Source of the DNA: Neonectria sp. B-13
Taxonomy: Eukaryota; Ascomycota; Sordariomycetes; Hypocreales; Nectriaceae
Reading direction: 5' to 3'
DNA: 64,000 nucleotides
Assembly (NCBI GenBank): GCA_002682825.1
Contig: NOKP01000044.1
Coordinates: 125,291 to 189,290, forward strand
In this document: positions 54,697-64,000 of the stretch, one piece after another
Position numbering within the stretch: position 1 is the first letter of the stretch
How the letters are laid out: each line of letters begins with the position of its first letter
Made by a program: the position numbers and the translations under genes
Notes under the pieces: generated by a model
The model's database searches: none
What the model was told of the DNA's origin: nothing
Seen by the model: only the letters and a program-made list of their open reading frames with translations

Positions 54697-55802
54697 ATGA
54701 ACAGCTCGGTAGTAGCATCGACCAACGGGCTGCCCATGCCAGCCGCTCGGGAGAAAAAGGAACAGGGGCAAAAGAGCAGTACGATCCGGTATCCTTTTTG
54801 GTTTGGCGGCAGTGCCAGTGGCATGGCTGCTTGTGTCACTCACCCTTTGGATCTCGGTATGTCCCAGTGTCCCCTTGACGTGTGTATTTTATGTTTACTA
54901 ACGTCATTGTCAAGTCAAGGTAGGAAGATCGTTATGCACGACTCAGTTAAGAGATACATTAATGCATAGTATAGGTCCGATTACAAACTCGCACACCCGA
55001 TGCACCCAAGAACATGCGTGGCACCTTTGCCAAGATCCTCAGGACAAATGGGCCCCTCGGATTCTACAACGGGTTATCTGCCTCACTCCTCCGCCAGCTT
55101 ACATATTCGACGGTCCGCTTCGGCATCTATGAAGAGATGAAACAACGCGCTGGTGTAGACGCCAGCCCCCCGCTGCTCGTAGCCATGGCTGCATCTTCAG
55201 GCTTTCTCGGCGGCATGGCAGGCAATTTCGCCGACGTGCTCAACGTACGCATGCAGCAAGACGCAGCCCTCCCCGTACACGAGCGAAGGAATTACAAGCA
55301 TGCTATAGATGGGATGGTGCGGATGGCAAGGGACGAAGGGATGCTGAGCTGGTATAGGGGTTGGCTACCGAACAGTAGTCGGGCAGCAGTCACTACAGCA
55401 AGCCAACTGGCTGTTTATGATGTTGCGAAGCGGCTGTTGCTAGAGTATACGCCTATGGAGGATACGTTGACGACGCAATTATCGGCATCGCTTCTGGCGG
55501 GGTTAACAGCTGCGACGGTGACGAGTCCAATCGACGTAATCAAGACGCGGGTCATGTTGTCCAGAGATAACCAAGGCGTTGTGGAATTGATACGCAATAT
55601 ATCTCGGACTGAGGGCGTGAGATGGATGTTCAAGGGGTGGGTTCCCAGCTTCCTCCGTTTGGGACCGTAAGTCTCGCCCCCTCCTCTGTTCTGATTCCAA
55701 GTTACTGACAACTACAGGTACACTATCGGTATCTTCTTTTTTCTGGAGATGCATCGAAATATATATAAAAGTCTTCATGAACGAGAAGACCATGGCACAT
55801 AG
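54697..55802 (+). CDS. DIC1: Mitochondrial dicarboxylate carrier with 5-nt micro-exon
   Basis: Exons 54697-54856, 54915-54919, 54975-55666 and 55718-55802 give 313 residues. The first carrier signature, HPLDLVKVRLQTR, is complete only when the 5-nt exon TCAAG is spliced between two introns of 58 and 55 nt; without it the frames do not match. The first intron has a textbook ttactaacg branch site. Six-helix, three-repeat layout is clear: PFWFGGSASGMAACVTHPLD; GFLGGMAGNFADVLNVRMQQ; SLLAGLTAATVTSPIDVIKT. The second signature has Phe where DIC1 proteins have Pro (GNFADV for GNPADV), an unusual change in a hinge residue. DIC1 exchanges malate, succinate or malonate for phosphate, sulfate and thiosulfate across the inner mitochondrial membrane. 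Its place next to two sulfide-oxidising enzymes suggests export of their sulfur products. Confidence 0.9.
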
Positions 55803-56281
55803 ACAAGGAATGAGGGCTTGAGATGTGGGATCACACAGTCATTTGAGCCGGAGTTTTGGGTTACATTCCCCACACCTAAAACAACTTACAACGGACTTCT
55901 CTCGCCTCTAATTTCACGCATATCTGACCAATTCCTGCTTTTATCTCCGCTGATCTATGGACTTCTCTCTTGGCCCAGAGATTAGGCTTACACGAGTCTT
56001 TGCATGATAACGAATGAAAAGTGCAACTGTGTCTTATTGGCTAAGACCCCTGTTTGGTACACAAAAGGTGCCTTGCCGTAGTTAAGGACATAGCACGTGA
56101 GCGGGGCAAGTCAGCCTGATGCATCTCGACAACAATGGCTGCAACTCAGCCTGAAATTTTCTGACACCTGCTTACCATCATTCCACACTCTCATATCCCC
56201 CCCTCCGTTCGTTGGGAACACCTTAAATCAAGCTTCCAAGTTGCACGCTAGACTCCCGATAAGTAACCGATTATCATCATC
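55803..56281. other. Spacer upstream of the NLR gene
   Basis: No gene. Contains the NLR promoter and leader (pyrimidine-rich, ending catcatcatc before the ATG). Confidence 0.5.
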
Positions 56282-59175
56282 ATGGCCGAGGCGCTTGGAC
56301 TGGCCGTGAACATCATGGCTGTCATCGAACTGTCAGCCAAAGTTGCCACACTCTGTCTCGCCTACTCCACTTCTGTCGGCAGTGCTCAGGAGGATATCGC
56401 ACGCCTCCGTAACCGGTTGGACGGACTCGCCAGAACACTGCAGGGAGTTCACCGTCTCCTGGCCGGCCCGGATGCCTCCGCTCTTCCGACATCCCGTGAG
56501 TTTTTCGAATCTGTCGATCAATGTACATTGGAGCTGGTCAAGCTGCAGAGCAAGCTGGATCCGGGCAAGGCTCGCAAGGCCATGCGCCGTTTTGGGCTTC
56601 GAGCCCTCAAATGGCCCTTTGATAGCAAGGCGATCAATGAGACAGTGTCCAATCTGGACCACTACGAACGCACTTTGACTCTTGGTCTCCAAGTCGATCA
56701 GACGTGAGTTCTCTGTTCGTTTCTATGTTTGTGAACGGAGAGTCTAACCGTCCACTTTAGGACGCTCCTACTTGACATCAGACAGAAGATGGAAGGCGTC
56801 TCACTTCGACCCCAAGCTCACAAAGCACTACCACGTGGAACCTGTTTCAATGTTCCTTTCACCCGCGACCCCGATTTCATTGATAGGCCGGAGATTATGG
56901 CATGGATCGGTGAGCAATTCTCGAGCCACACCGCCCGCATTGCCCTCGTAGGCATGGGTGGCTTTGGGTATGGACCGATGCCCTCTCTCAGACCATAAAC
57001 TTGCTAATAATGTCAAGGAAATCCCAGATTGCTATTCAATTTGCGTACCAAGTTCGCGAAAAGTCCCCTGAAACGAGCGTCTTTTGGGTCTACGCAAGTT
57101 CGAAGCCACGGTTCGAGGAAGGCTATCGATCTATTGCAGACAGACTGGGGCTACCTCAGTGTGACGACCCAGAAGTTGACGTGCTTGGACTCGTCCTTGA
57201 CTACTTGCAGAGAGACGACGTCGGCCCGTGGTTGATGATACTGGATAACGTTGACGACGTCAATCTATTTCACCCCAGCCATAGCCCCGTTGTCCAAGAA
57301 GACCATACCTCTCAAGGTCTAGAGGACATGGAACTTGCTACAATGAACCTACAGAAGCCTCTTGCATCGTTCTTACCCAAAAGCTCCAATGGTACAATTC
57401 TCGTCACGTCACGAAGTCTTGATGCTGCTGAGAAGTTGACAGGAAGTCACAAGACTATCCGAAATATCTCAACCATGACCGAGGCCCAGGCCCTACAACT
57501 CTTTCAAACAAAGCTAGTCGGAGACTCGGATGAGGCTGCCGCAGATCTCCTTCGTGCCCTCGACTACATCCCACTCGCAATCACCCAAGCAGCTAGCTAC
57601 ATCAACCGTCGCGCCCCACGCATCTCAGTTCAGGCGTATCTAAATGACTTTCAAAGGAACGACAAGAAGAAAGGGAGCCTTCTTAATACCGACCGCGGGG
57701 ATCTTCGGCGCGACGAGACAGTGTCTAATTCGGTAGTCACTACATGGCAAGTCACATTCGAGCAAATTCGCCGTGAGAGACCATCTGCAGCCGATCTTCT
57801 CTCTTTTATGAGTTTTTTCAATCCTCAGGGTATCCCCGAGTTTGTTCTTCGCGGCTACAACCGGGAAATGAAGGAAGAGTCGGATAGTAACGAGTCTGCA
57901 GACGAGGGGAGTAACGGCGGCTCAGACGACGAGGACGACGAATTTGAAGAAGATCTAGAAATCCTCCGTGGGTACTCGCTCGTATCGATCACAGAAGCGG
58001 GAGACATATGCGAAATGCATTCTCTCGTGCAATTCTGCACACAAACTTGGTTGTCTTCAATCGACGATGCCGAACGATGGAAAGAAGCATACCTCCTGGT
58101 CATGTCAAGAAGGTTCCCAAATGGTGAATTCGAGACCTGGCCGACTTGTCAGCTACTACTACCTCACATTGAATTGATGATCGACGAGCAGCCACCAGAC
58201 AAGTATTTAAAGCAGTGGGCCCGTTTGCTATCACACTGTGCATCTTACATGGAAGAAATAGGGAGCTACAATACAGCAGAAATGCTTCACAGGAAAGCAA
58301 TGAACGCGAGGTCAGACGTGTTGGGAGAGGAGCATCCTAAAACACGTGATAGCAGGTTCTATCTGGCAGTGGTAATTGGGAAACAAGGCCGATATCATGA
58401 AGCAGAAAGGCTCCAGCTGCAAGATATGGAGATTAATTTTAGAGTCTTAGGCAGGAATCATCCGAATACGCTGGCATGTATGTCAGCCCTGGCATCAACC
58501 TATTTAGATCAGGGGCGGTGGAAGGAGGCAGAAGACCTCACAGTGGAAGTGATGCAGACACTGAAGCGGGATTTAGGGGAAGAGCATGGTAACACGCTGA
58601 AATGCATGAACAATCTGGCAATAATATACATGCATCAGGACCGACATCAGGAGGCGGAAACACTACAGGTGCAAGTTATGCAGGCACGCAAGGGGGTACT
58701 TAGCGAAGATCACCCTGACACGCTGACCTGCATGAACAATCTGGCAATTACATACAAGACTCAAGGCCGACTTCAGGAGGCGGAAACAATACATGTGCAA
58801 GTAATGCACGCACGTGAGCGGACCTTCGGAAAGGATCACCCTGATACGCTGACCAGCATGAACAATCTGGCTTGGACTTGGGAAGAACAAGGCCGACTTC
58901 AGGAGGCGGAAACACTACATGTGCAAGTAATGCACGCACTTGAGCGAACCTTAGGAGAGGATCACCCTGATACGCTGAACAGCATGAACAATCTGGCTTG
59001 GACTTGGGAAGAACAAGGCCATATTGAGAAAGCCGTAAGTCTGATGCGTCGCTGCATTACCTTGTCAAAGCAAGTGCTGGGATCGGATCATCCACGAACA
59101 AAAGGATCGTTGAAAGCTCTGAGGATATGGGAGAACGAGGAACATATGCCAGCGGAGACGGGAAACGAAGGATGA
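56282..59175 (+). CDS. NOD-like receptor: HELL-like N-domain, NB-ARC, TPR repeats
   Basis: Exons 56282-56703, 56761-56967 and 57018-59175 give 928 residues. Residues 1 to about 140 are the HeLo-like N-domain of fungal STAND proteins (MAEALGLAVNIMAVIELSAK; RFGLRALKWPFDSK). NB-ARC follows: P-loop GMGGFG|KSQIA split by intron 2, Walker B WLMILDNVDD, GTILVTSR, and DYIPLAITQAA in the GLPLA position. An acidic Ser/Glu/Asp-rich linker (about residues 505-530, for example SDDEDDEFEEDLE) precedes about six 42-residue TPRs with HPDTL-SMNNLA cores. The last three are almost identical in DNA. Such proteins sense non-self or pathogen signals through the repeats, oligomerise with nucleotide and trigger HELL-type cell death. 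That is family knowledge; the ligand is unknown. The protein is soluble, without membrane segments. Confidence 0.92.
58708..59085 (+). repeat. 126-bp tandem TPR-coding repeats, near-identical
   Basis: Units start at 58708, 58834 and 58960 with gatcaccctga, exactly 126 bp (42 codons) apart. Blocks such as cttggacttgggaagaacaa and gacttcaggaggcggaaaca recur unchanged. Divergence is low compared with the older units upstream (58,280-58,700), suggesting recent duplication or gene conversion. The last unit departs from the others after about 59,025. Confidence 0.9.
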
Positions 59176-59562
59176 TGGGAGGTTTGTTACATTAATTCAC
59201 TTCGCTTGGCGATATAAATTTAGGCGGTATATTTTCAAATCTGGCGATCCATCCATCCTTTGTATTGCTCAATCCCGGTGCCTCTTGAGTATAGGCCTTG
59301 GCCAGGAATGAAACACACTTATGCAGATGTATTTACATTGTATTCACCAACGTCTATTACGTACACGTATCGACGACGTAGAGCCTCTTCTCAACGCAGT
59401 CTGGGGTTTCGGCGCTCCACTCGGCTCCAATCACGATGGGATACATGTAAAACTCGACGTACAGAGGACAGGTCTGCCAAATAGTGAGCTTCAAGAAGCC
59501 TTTAGACACGCTGCACTAGAGCTCTTTATCAGAGCCTCTCTTCGTCATAAGATCTTGTATAT
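59176..59562. other. NLR 3' flank, nothing identified
   Basis: No gene. Short frames only. Confidence 0.45.
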
Positions 59563-60095
59563 TCAGAAAGTTGTATTCGCCGAGACACCTCTTAGATTAG
59601 AGGTGAAGTGGACGTCCTGAAAATCGTTGAGACAATCAACGTTGAGGTAACGCCCGCCCCTGACTTCGTGCACATAGCCCATTCTGGGTTTAAGGGTGAC
59701 GAGGACGGCTCGGCTTTTGGAGGGATCGGGCTGGGCACCATAGTCGCCTCCAATGCCGCGGTAATCGAAGGACTCTACGATGGAGATGTAGTTATTGTCC
59801 CACTGATCCTTGTTGACTGGGGAGACGCCGCGCATTTGAATGAAGAAAGTAGGCTGTGCTTCGGTGCCGTCGACACGGCAATGGTATCTTTGACAGGAAT
59901 CCACGCTGTTTTAACAAAATATGTAGTCTCGGTTGCGGGCCAGTCCCTCTTTGCTGTCACTGCCCTCGCTACTTCCCACTAGTGCGGCCCCAACGAGGGC
60001 ATCACCTGTGTTGGCAACCAGGAGACTGCCTATATATGTTGCGAGATTGGCTGTATGAAGATGTCTCTATTGCACGTCTTCTATACCAAGCGGCT
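59563..60095 (-). pseudogene. Unrecognised small gene with two in-frame stops
   Basis: One minus-strand frame reads coherently from about 60,070 to the stop at 59563: for example IGSLLVANTGDALVGAALVG, then KEGLARNRDYIFC, a TAA, NSVDSCQRYHCRVDGTEAQP, and VNKDQWDNNYISIVESFDYR. A TAG interrupts it earlier, in Q-stop-RHLHTANLATY. Both stops could derive from CAG/CAA by C-to-T. The paired-Cys and aromatic composition looks like a small secreted or soluble domain, but I do not recognise the family. No start codon or signal peptide can be fixed. The opposite strand also has a 124-codon frame (59608-59982), which I judge to be its shadow. Confidence 0.4.
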
Positions 60096-60107
60096 TAAAC
60101 CAATCAC

Positions 60108-60779
60108 TTAGCGTCTGGTAATGATCCAAAGAAACTTCTCCTCTGTGTCTCCTTCCACTTGCTTCTGCTCAACCCTTAATCCTCCCTCCTCCAAGTGCGA
60201 AACCGTCTGTTCTGGCCCGGGCCCGCTCCAGAACATCCAACCCTTCTCATGCAACAACTGCTCAAGCACGAAGCCCTTCATCTCGTCCACAGAAAAGTTG
60301 GCCAGCAGGCATCCGCCCGGGTCGAGCCACCCCGCGATCTTACGCAACATGGCCGCCGGCTCTTCCGGCGCCAGGTGGATGATGCTGTACAGCGCTACGA
60401 CAGCCGTGAGCGACCCATCCTCGAAAGACAGCCTGGTCATATCCCCCACCACGAAGCGAACGCCGTCGCCATGGGGAGCGAGATTGACCCGCGCGAGGTT
60501 TAGCTGCGTGTCGGAGAGGTCGTTGGCCGTGGCCGTGACGCCGAGGCCACATTCGAGCAGATTGTCGAGGAAGGGTTTGCCGGCGCCGCAGCCAAGCTCA
60601 GGGACGGACGAGGCCTCATCCGGAGAAGTCAACTTGGGTATGTGAGTGCAGAGCTCGCCGAGATAGGCCATGCGGAGGTGGGCGTGGCGCTCCGTCCAGC
60701 CATTGTACGTCGGTGCCATGGCATCGTAAGACACCTTGAAGCGAGCCTTGACATCACTGGGAGGATCCTGAGGCGTCAT
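60108..60779 (-). CDS. Class I SAM-dependent methyltransferase
   Basis: A single-exon frame of 223 residues from the ATG at 60779 (an upstream Met at 60905 would add 42 residues of low-complexity sequence). The order of motifs is that of small-molecule methyltransferases: YDAMAPTYNGWTERH, motif I VPELGCGAGKPFLDNLLECG (with VPE-GCGAG in place of LD-GCG-G), acidic loop TANDLSDTQLNLARVNL, VRFVVGDMTRLSF, and VVALYSIIHLAPEEPAAMLR with WLDPGGCLLANFS. It should methylate a small substrate in the cytosol using S-adenosylmethionine; the substrate is unknown. It borders the copia element and a decayed gene, so its surroundings are repeat-influenced, but the frame itself is intact. Confidence 0.9.
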   Translation of the reverse strand: MTPQDPPSDVKARFKVSYDAMAPTYNGWTERHAHLRMAYLGELCTHIPKLTSPDEASSVPELGCGAGKPFLDNLLECGLGVTATANDLSDTQLNLARVNLAPHGDGVRFVVGDMTRLSFEDGSLTAVVALYSIIHLAPEEPAAMLRKIAGWLDPGGCLLANFSVDEMKGFVLEQLLHEKGWMFWSGPGPEQTVSHLEEGGLRVEQKQVEGDTEEKFLWIITRR

Positions 60780-60909
60780 GTTCGTATGGATGAATTGTTG
60801 GAGTCTTGAGCTTAAGTTGAAGGAAATGGCAACTCGAAAAGCATGGTGGTTAGAGTCATCATGTAAGTGGTTTGCTTTAGCTTGTTGTTGGACAGCGTAC
60901 GGCAAATTC

Positions 60910-61099
60910 GATCACAATGATAGGGATCAATACGATGTGGACCCCAAAGATGATAATGTTATTGATCAAGGATCCTTCTAGCCCCCTCTTTTCTCAAGAG
61001 AGGTTTTCTAGTCATCTGACTAAAGCTAGGATATCTGTATATCAGAGGTTTATGCAAATTCAGGTCTTATATCGCCACACGAGGGGTCAATCCAACACA
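60910..61099 (-). repeat. Probable copia long terminal repeat
   Basis: On the minus strand, downstream of the copia pol remnant, a purine-rich tract (ctgggggggtg, 61098-61108 on plus) is followed by tgttggattgacc, a typical LTR start (TG) after a polypurine tract. The far end is not certain; about 190 bp from here toward the methyltransferase is the likely LTR. No matching second LTR is inside the window to confirm it. Confidence 0.5.
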
Positions 61100-63019
61100 C
61101 CCCCCCAGCTAAAGCCGGGTAGGTTGAAGCTACTGATATCCCTAGGGTGACCCCAGACCCTTAAGGTCTTCTTCCTTCAGCTCCCTCAGCCTCCATTGCC
61201 CTAGCCAGTCTGAGATATCAATCAGACCTAGCTGCTGTATGGACCTTTGGAAGGCTAGGTTGCTAACTATCTTTATAAGCCCATCTACAATCATTTCTAC
61301 TATAGGGATATAGTCCACCTAGATTCTATTCCTCTGAGCTTCCTGCCTTAGCTAATGATTATGAATATCAACATACCATAGCTTAGTCTATAGCTTATTA
61401 ATGTTATTATGCACAAGCCAGATAGTCTACTGGTTATCACATTAAATATAAATCTTTTCCTCATCCAGCTGGATCCCTAGCTCTTTGACTAACTAGGAGA
61501 TAAACATAGCTTCCTTAGCTGCTTAAGATAGGGCTAGCAGCTCAGCCTTAGTCATTAAGGTCATAATAGTTTTCTACTTATTAGACCTCCATCCAATTAT
61601 CCCTTTGAATAGTCTTATAATATAGGCTTAGGAGCTTTTCCAGTCTTCAAGGTTATCTATAAAAGAGGCATTACTAGCCATAAGGAAATGATCATCTTGG
61701 CCGAATTAAAGGGCTAGGTTATTAGTCTTTTTGAGATACAGAAGGACCCTATTAGTAGCTTGATAATGTTCTAGTCCTAGGTTTGAATTGAACCTAGCTA
61801 GCTAGGATATAGCAAAAGCCACATCCAGCCAGGTTATTACAGCTGCATATAGGATTAATCTAATCTTCTATTAGTATTATCTTATTGAAGGGATTAAGGC
61901 TAGGGTTACTAACCGAATAAGGTCTTCCCTTTTCATTAGGGTATTATACTACTGATCTAGATCTTCTATAAGGTTAGCTATTTTGTCTAAATATGTAGAT
62001 TAGGATAACCAGATAAGTCTTTTTATTCAGTCTTAAATAACCTTAATCCCTAGGAACTATTAAAGATCCTATCTGCCTATTAGGTCATATCAACCTTTAA
62101 GGGCTACTGCAATCTCTATAGCCTCTTGTCTCTAGTACCATTAATAGCCAAAGATAATATTATTAACAAAGAAGAAGATAATAATCCTGTCCTTAGTTAT
62201 GCAGTAAGGCTTAGCTTTAACTAGCTTAAAGCCTAAGTCTTAAAGGATCTTTATAAGTTCCTTCTGCTATAATAGAGGGGACTCCTATAGCCCATATAAG
62301 GCTTTCTAGATCAGTAGGATCTTTCCTACTTTTTTGTATCCAGAGGGCAATTTCATTAGTATCTAACAGTCTAGCCTAGTGTTAATAAAGGCATTGACTA
62401 CATTATATTGTATAAGATCTAGGTCAAACTGGGTAGTAATTGCTATCAAGGTCCAAAATGATCTTCCAGCTAAGGTTGCAGCATAGGTCTCTTTATCTAG
62501 CCCTTTTAGCTATTAGTCTTCTCAAACAACTAGCCAAGCTTTGCATTTGATGAACCTGCCTTACTTATTAAGCTTATAGACATAGACCTACATACAGTCA
62601 AGGGTCTATTTCCCTAGGGTTCTTGGGTCATCTTGGTCAATCTCAATCCATGACTCCATTTCCCTATGACTGTACAAATAATCCCTTTCAGTCTATTCAA
62701 ATTGGACTCCCATTAGGTGATTCCATAGATCCTGATGGTACTATAGCAGCTGTAGCAGCTGACTGCAATGAACAGACCTAGGTTTCTTCAATAGCTATTG
62801 CAGCTTAGCTTTATTGATGACTTCCCTGTTGAGGGTTCCTATTGGGCTAGCTAGTCTTTTAGCATTAAAAGCAGCCTTCTAGACGTTAGACTGTTCGAAC
62901 CTAGGGTCCTAAAGGTCCCTAGGATCTAGCTTACCTAGTAGATCCAAGGCTTCCTGGATCATCATCGCTAAAAGGGCAGCTGGCAGCAAAGACACAGGAG
63001 TCAAGTAGGCACGGTCACA

Positions 63020-63158
63020 GGCGCTAGAGGCTCCAGATCAGCTGTCTTCAACAGCGTCTCCTGCCTCCGGCTTTCTTTGACCTTCATAGGCGCTAAGGGC
63101 TCTAGATCGGCTGTCTTGAACAGCTCTACCTACCCCTAGCTTTCCTTGATTGCCTTCC
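63020..63158. repeat. 69-bp direct repeat inside the copia remnant, two copies
   Basis: Copies start with gcgcta at 63021 and 63090 and share blocks such as agatc-gctgtctt and aacagc. They differ at scattered C/T and A/G positions. This segment is GC-richer than its surroundings. Confidence 0.7.
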
Positions 63159-63273
63159 TTAACCCTATTATTAGAATGCTTAATAGTTCCAGTTGGTTAA
63201 TCAGACCTAACCTCTATTAATATTATTCCTATGTCCCTATTAGCCTATGACTTATATAGGATTGGATTAATAT

Positions 63274-63354
63274 TATCAATCTGATCCCTAGGGTCTAGGT
63301 TATCAATCTGATCCCTAGGGTCTAGGTTATCAACCTAATCCCTAGAGCCTAGAT
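63274..63354. repeat. 27-bp tandem repeat, three units
   Basis: Units 63274-63300 and 63301-63327 are identical (start tatcaatctgatccctaggg). The third, 63328-63354, differs by a few transitions. They lie within the linker between integrase and reverse transcriptase of the copia remnant. Confidence 0.9.
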
Positions 63355-64000
63355 TAATATTATTATCCTAATCCTTATAGTAGTCCCCCCTAGTTAAGGT
63401 TAGACTACTAGCTGCATTTCCTTCCACAATTGACTGGTCCAGTTGAGCCTCTTCCACTTAGTTCAGCAGCCAGTCCAATTCCTCCCTACTAACTTACAAT
63501 AGATTGTCTTTTAGCTATTTAATATCTCCATTGAATTATTCATCTTCATCAAAAATAACATCTCTAGTAGAGATAACCTTCCTAGTGGCTAGGTTCCAGA
63601 TCCAATAGATATTGGTTAACTAATATTCTATAAGGAAGCTGATCTAGGCGCAGGGATTTAGCTGCTGCCACTTATTGCAGCCCTTTAGAGCATCTTAGGT
63701 CATTACAAACGCCTTAGATCCATAGGCCCAAAGATAGCCTAGATAAGGGGCCTTGCATTCCTAGCCATAACCATCTCGCTGAGCTATAGCTATATAGAAC
63801 CAGGCATAAGGGGTATCCTAGTTGCTAACCCTACAAGGGGTCCAGTTATACAGATAGATAGCAGCTCAATAGATCTCAACCCAAAGGAAGGAAGGAAATC
63901 AGGCTCCAGCCCATAGAGCCCTAGCCCTAGTCTTGATGACCTTGCCAGAAAGCTTGGTACTATCATTCTAGGCAACTATGTCTACAGCTATTGACTCTAT

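Larger units (their letters stand above)
61100..64000 (-). mobile_element. Heavily mutated Ty1/copia retrotransposon (integrase end, RT, RNase H)
   Basis: The minus strand gives a copia pol in order, peppered with stops and a few frame changes. At the right edge is the end of integrase (ALKGCNKWQQLNPCA; then TNIYWIWNLATRKVIST; RDVIFDEDE). Next comes reverse transcriptase (TLDCM-VYVYKLNK; GRFIKCKAWLVV; QFDLDLIQYNVVNAFINTRL) and finally RNase H (WRSNKQKTIMTLMTKAELLA; VDYIPIVEMIVDGLIKI). Many interruptions are TAG or TAA where copia proteins have Gln or Trp, and the DNA is rich in CTAG/TTAG words, as RIP leaves. The element continues beyond the window. It cannot encode a working protein. Confidence 0.9.

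Noticed and set aside
58708..59085. Direct repeats considered as a CRISPR-like array
   Set aside because: Units are 126 bp, contiguous and in frame, encoding TPRs; no spacers.

Overview
The window is nuclear DNA of a filamentous ascomycete (Pezizomycotina, most likely Sordariomycetes; the species cannot be fixed from sequence alone). Signs are GT-AG introns of about 50-100 nt, TACTAAC-like branch sites, Zn2Cys6 regulators, a family-3 pectate lyase, HeLo and HELL-type cell-death domains, and decayed transposons and genes whose stop codons look like C-to-T (RIP-like) mutations. About 21 intact or near-intact protein genes lie among long gene-free stretches and a few wrecked genes. No tRNA, rRNA or CRISPR array was seen.

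Layout. 1-8.3 kb is gene-poor: a perfect hairpin at 3.25 kb and a TPR-CHAT protease-like pseudogene with five in-frame stops (4.1-6.1 kb). 8.3-12.6 kb holds a pectate lyase, a LINE reverse-transcriptase scrap, a DUF1348/NTF2-like gene, an orphan open frame and a broken FunK1 kinase fragment. 13.3-19.4 kb is a head-to-head pair: a protein kinase-Sel1-ankyrin gene and a HeLo-pseudokinase gene, the domain logic of RIPK and MLKL in animal necroptosis. 21.9-32.2 kb holds an amidohydrolase, two Zn2Cys6 regulators and a GNAT acetyltransferase. 32.2-35.9 kb is a divergent aminotransferase/2-keto-acid decarboxylase pair (Ehrlich or indole-pyruvate type). 36.3-47.1 kb holds a GT8-like glycosyltransferase, a sulfotransferase-like protein, an unknown conserved protein, a seven-helix membrane protein, a CAP59-type mannosyltransferase and a GPI-anchored Kre9/KNH-like protein. 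49-50 kb is a secreted cysteine-rich repeat gene with a reading-frame break.

50.8-55.8 kb looks like a mitochondrial sulfide-oxidation group: an ETHE1-like persulfide dioxygenase and sulfide:quinone oxidoreductase share a promoter, followed by a dicarboxylate carrier whose family exchanges sulfate and thiosulfate. The carrier needs a 5-nt micro-exon. 56.3-59.2 kb encodes a HELL-like/NB-ARC/TPR NOD-like receptor with nearly identical tandem TPR units. 59.5-60.8 kb has a small decayed gene and a methyltransferase. From about 61 kb to the end is a heavily mutated Ty1/copia element on the minus strand.

The strongest candidates for an undescribed system are the kinase-ankyrin/HeLo-pseudokinase pair and the sulfide-oxidation/carrier group. 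All exon structures are read from sequence by splice consensus, frame and family similarity recalled from memory; none was checked by search or transcript data.
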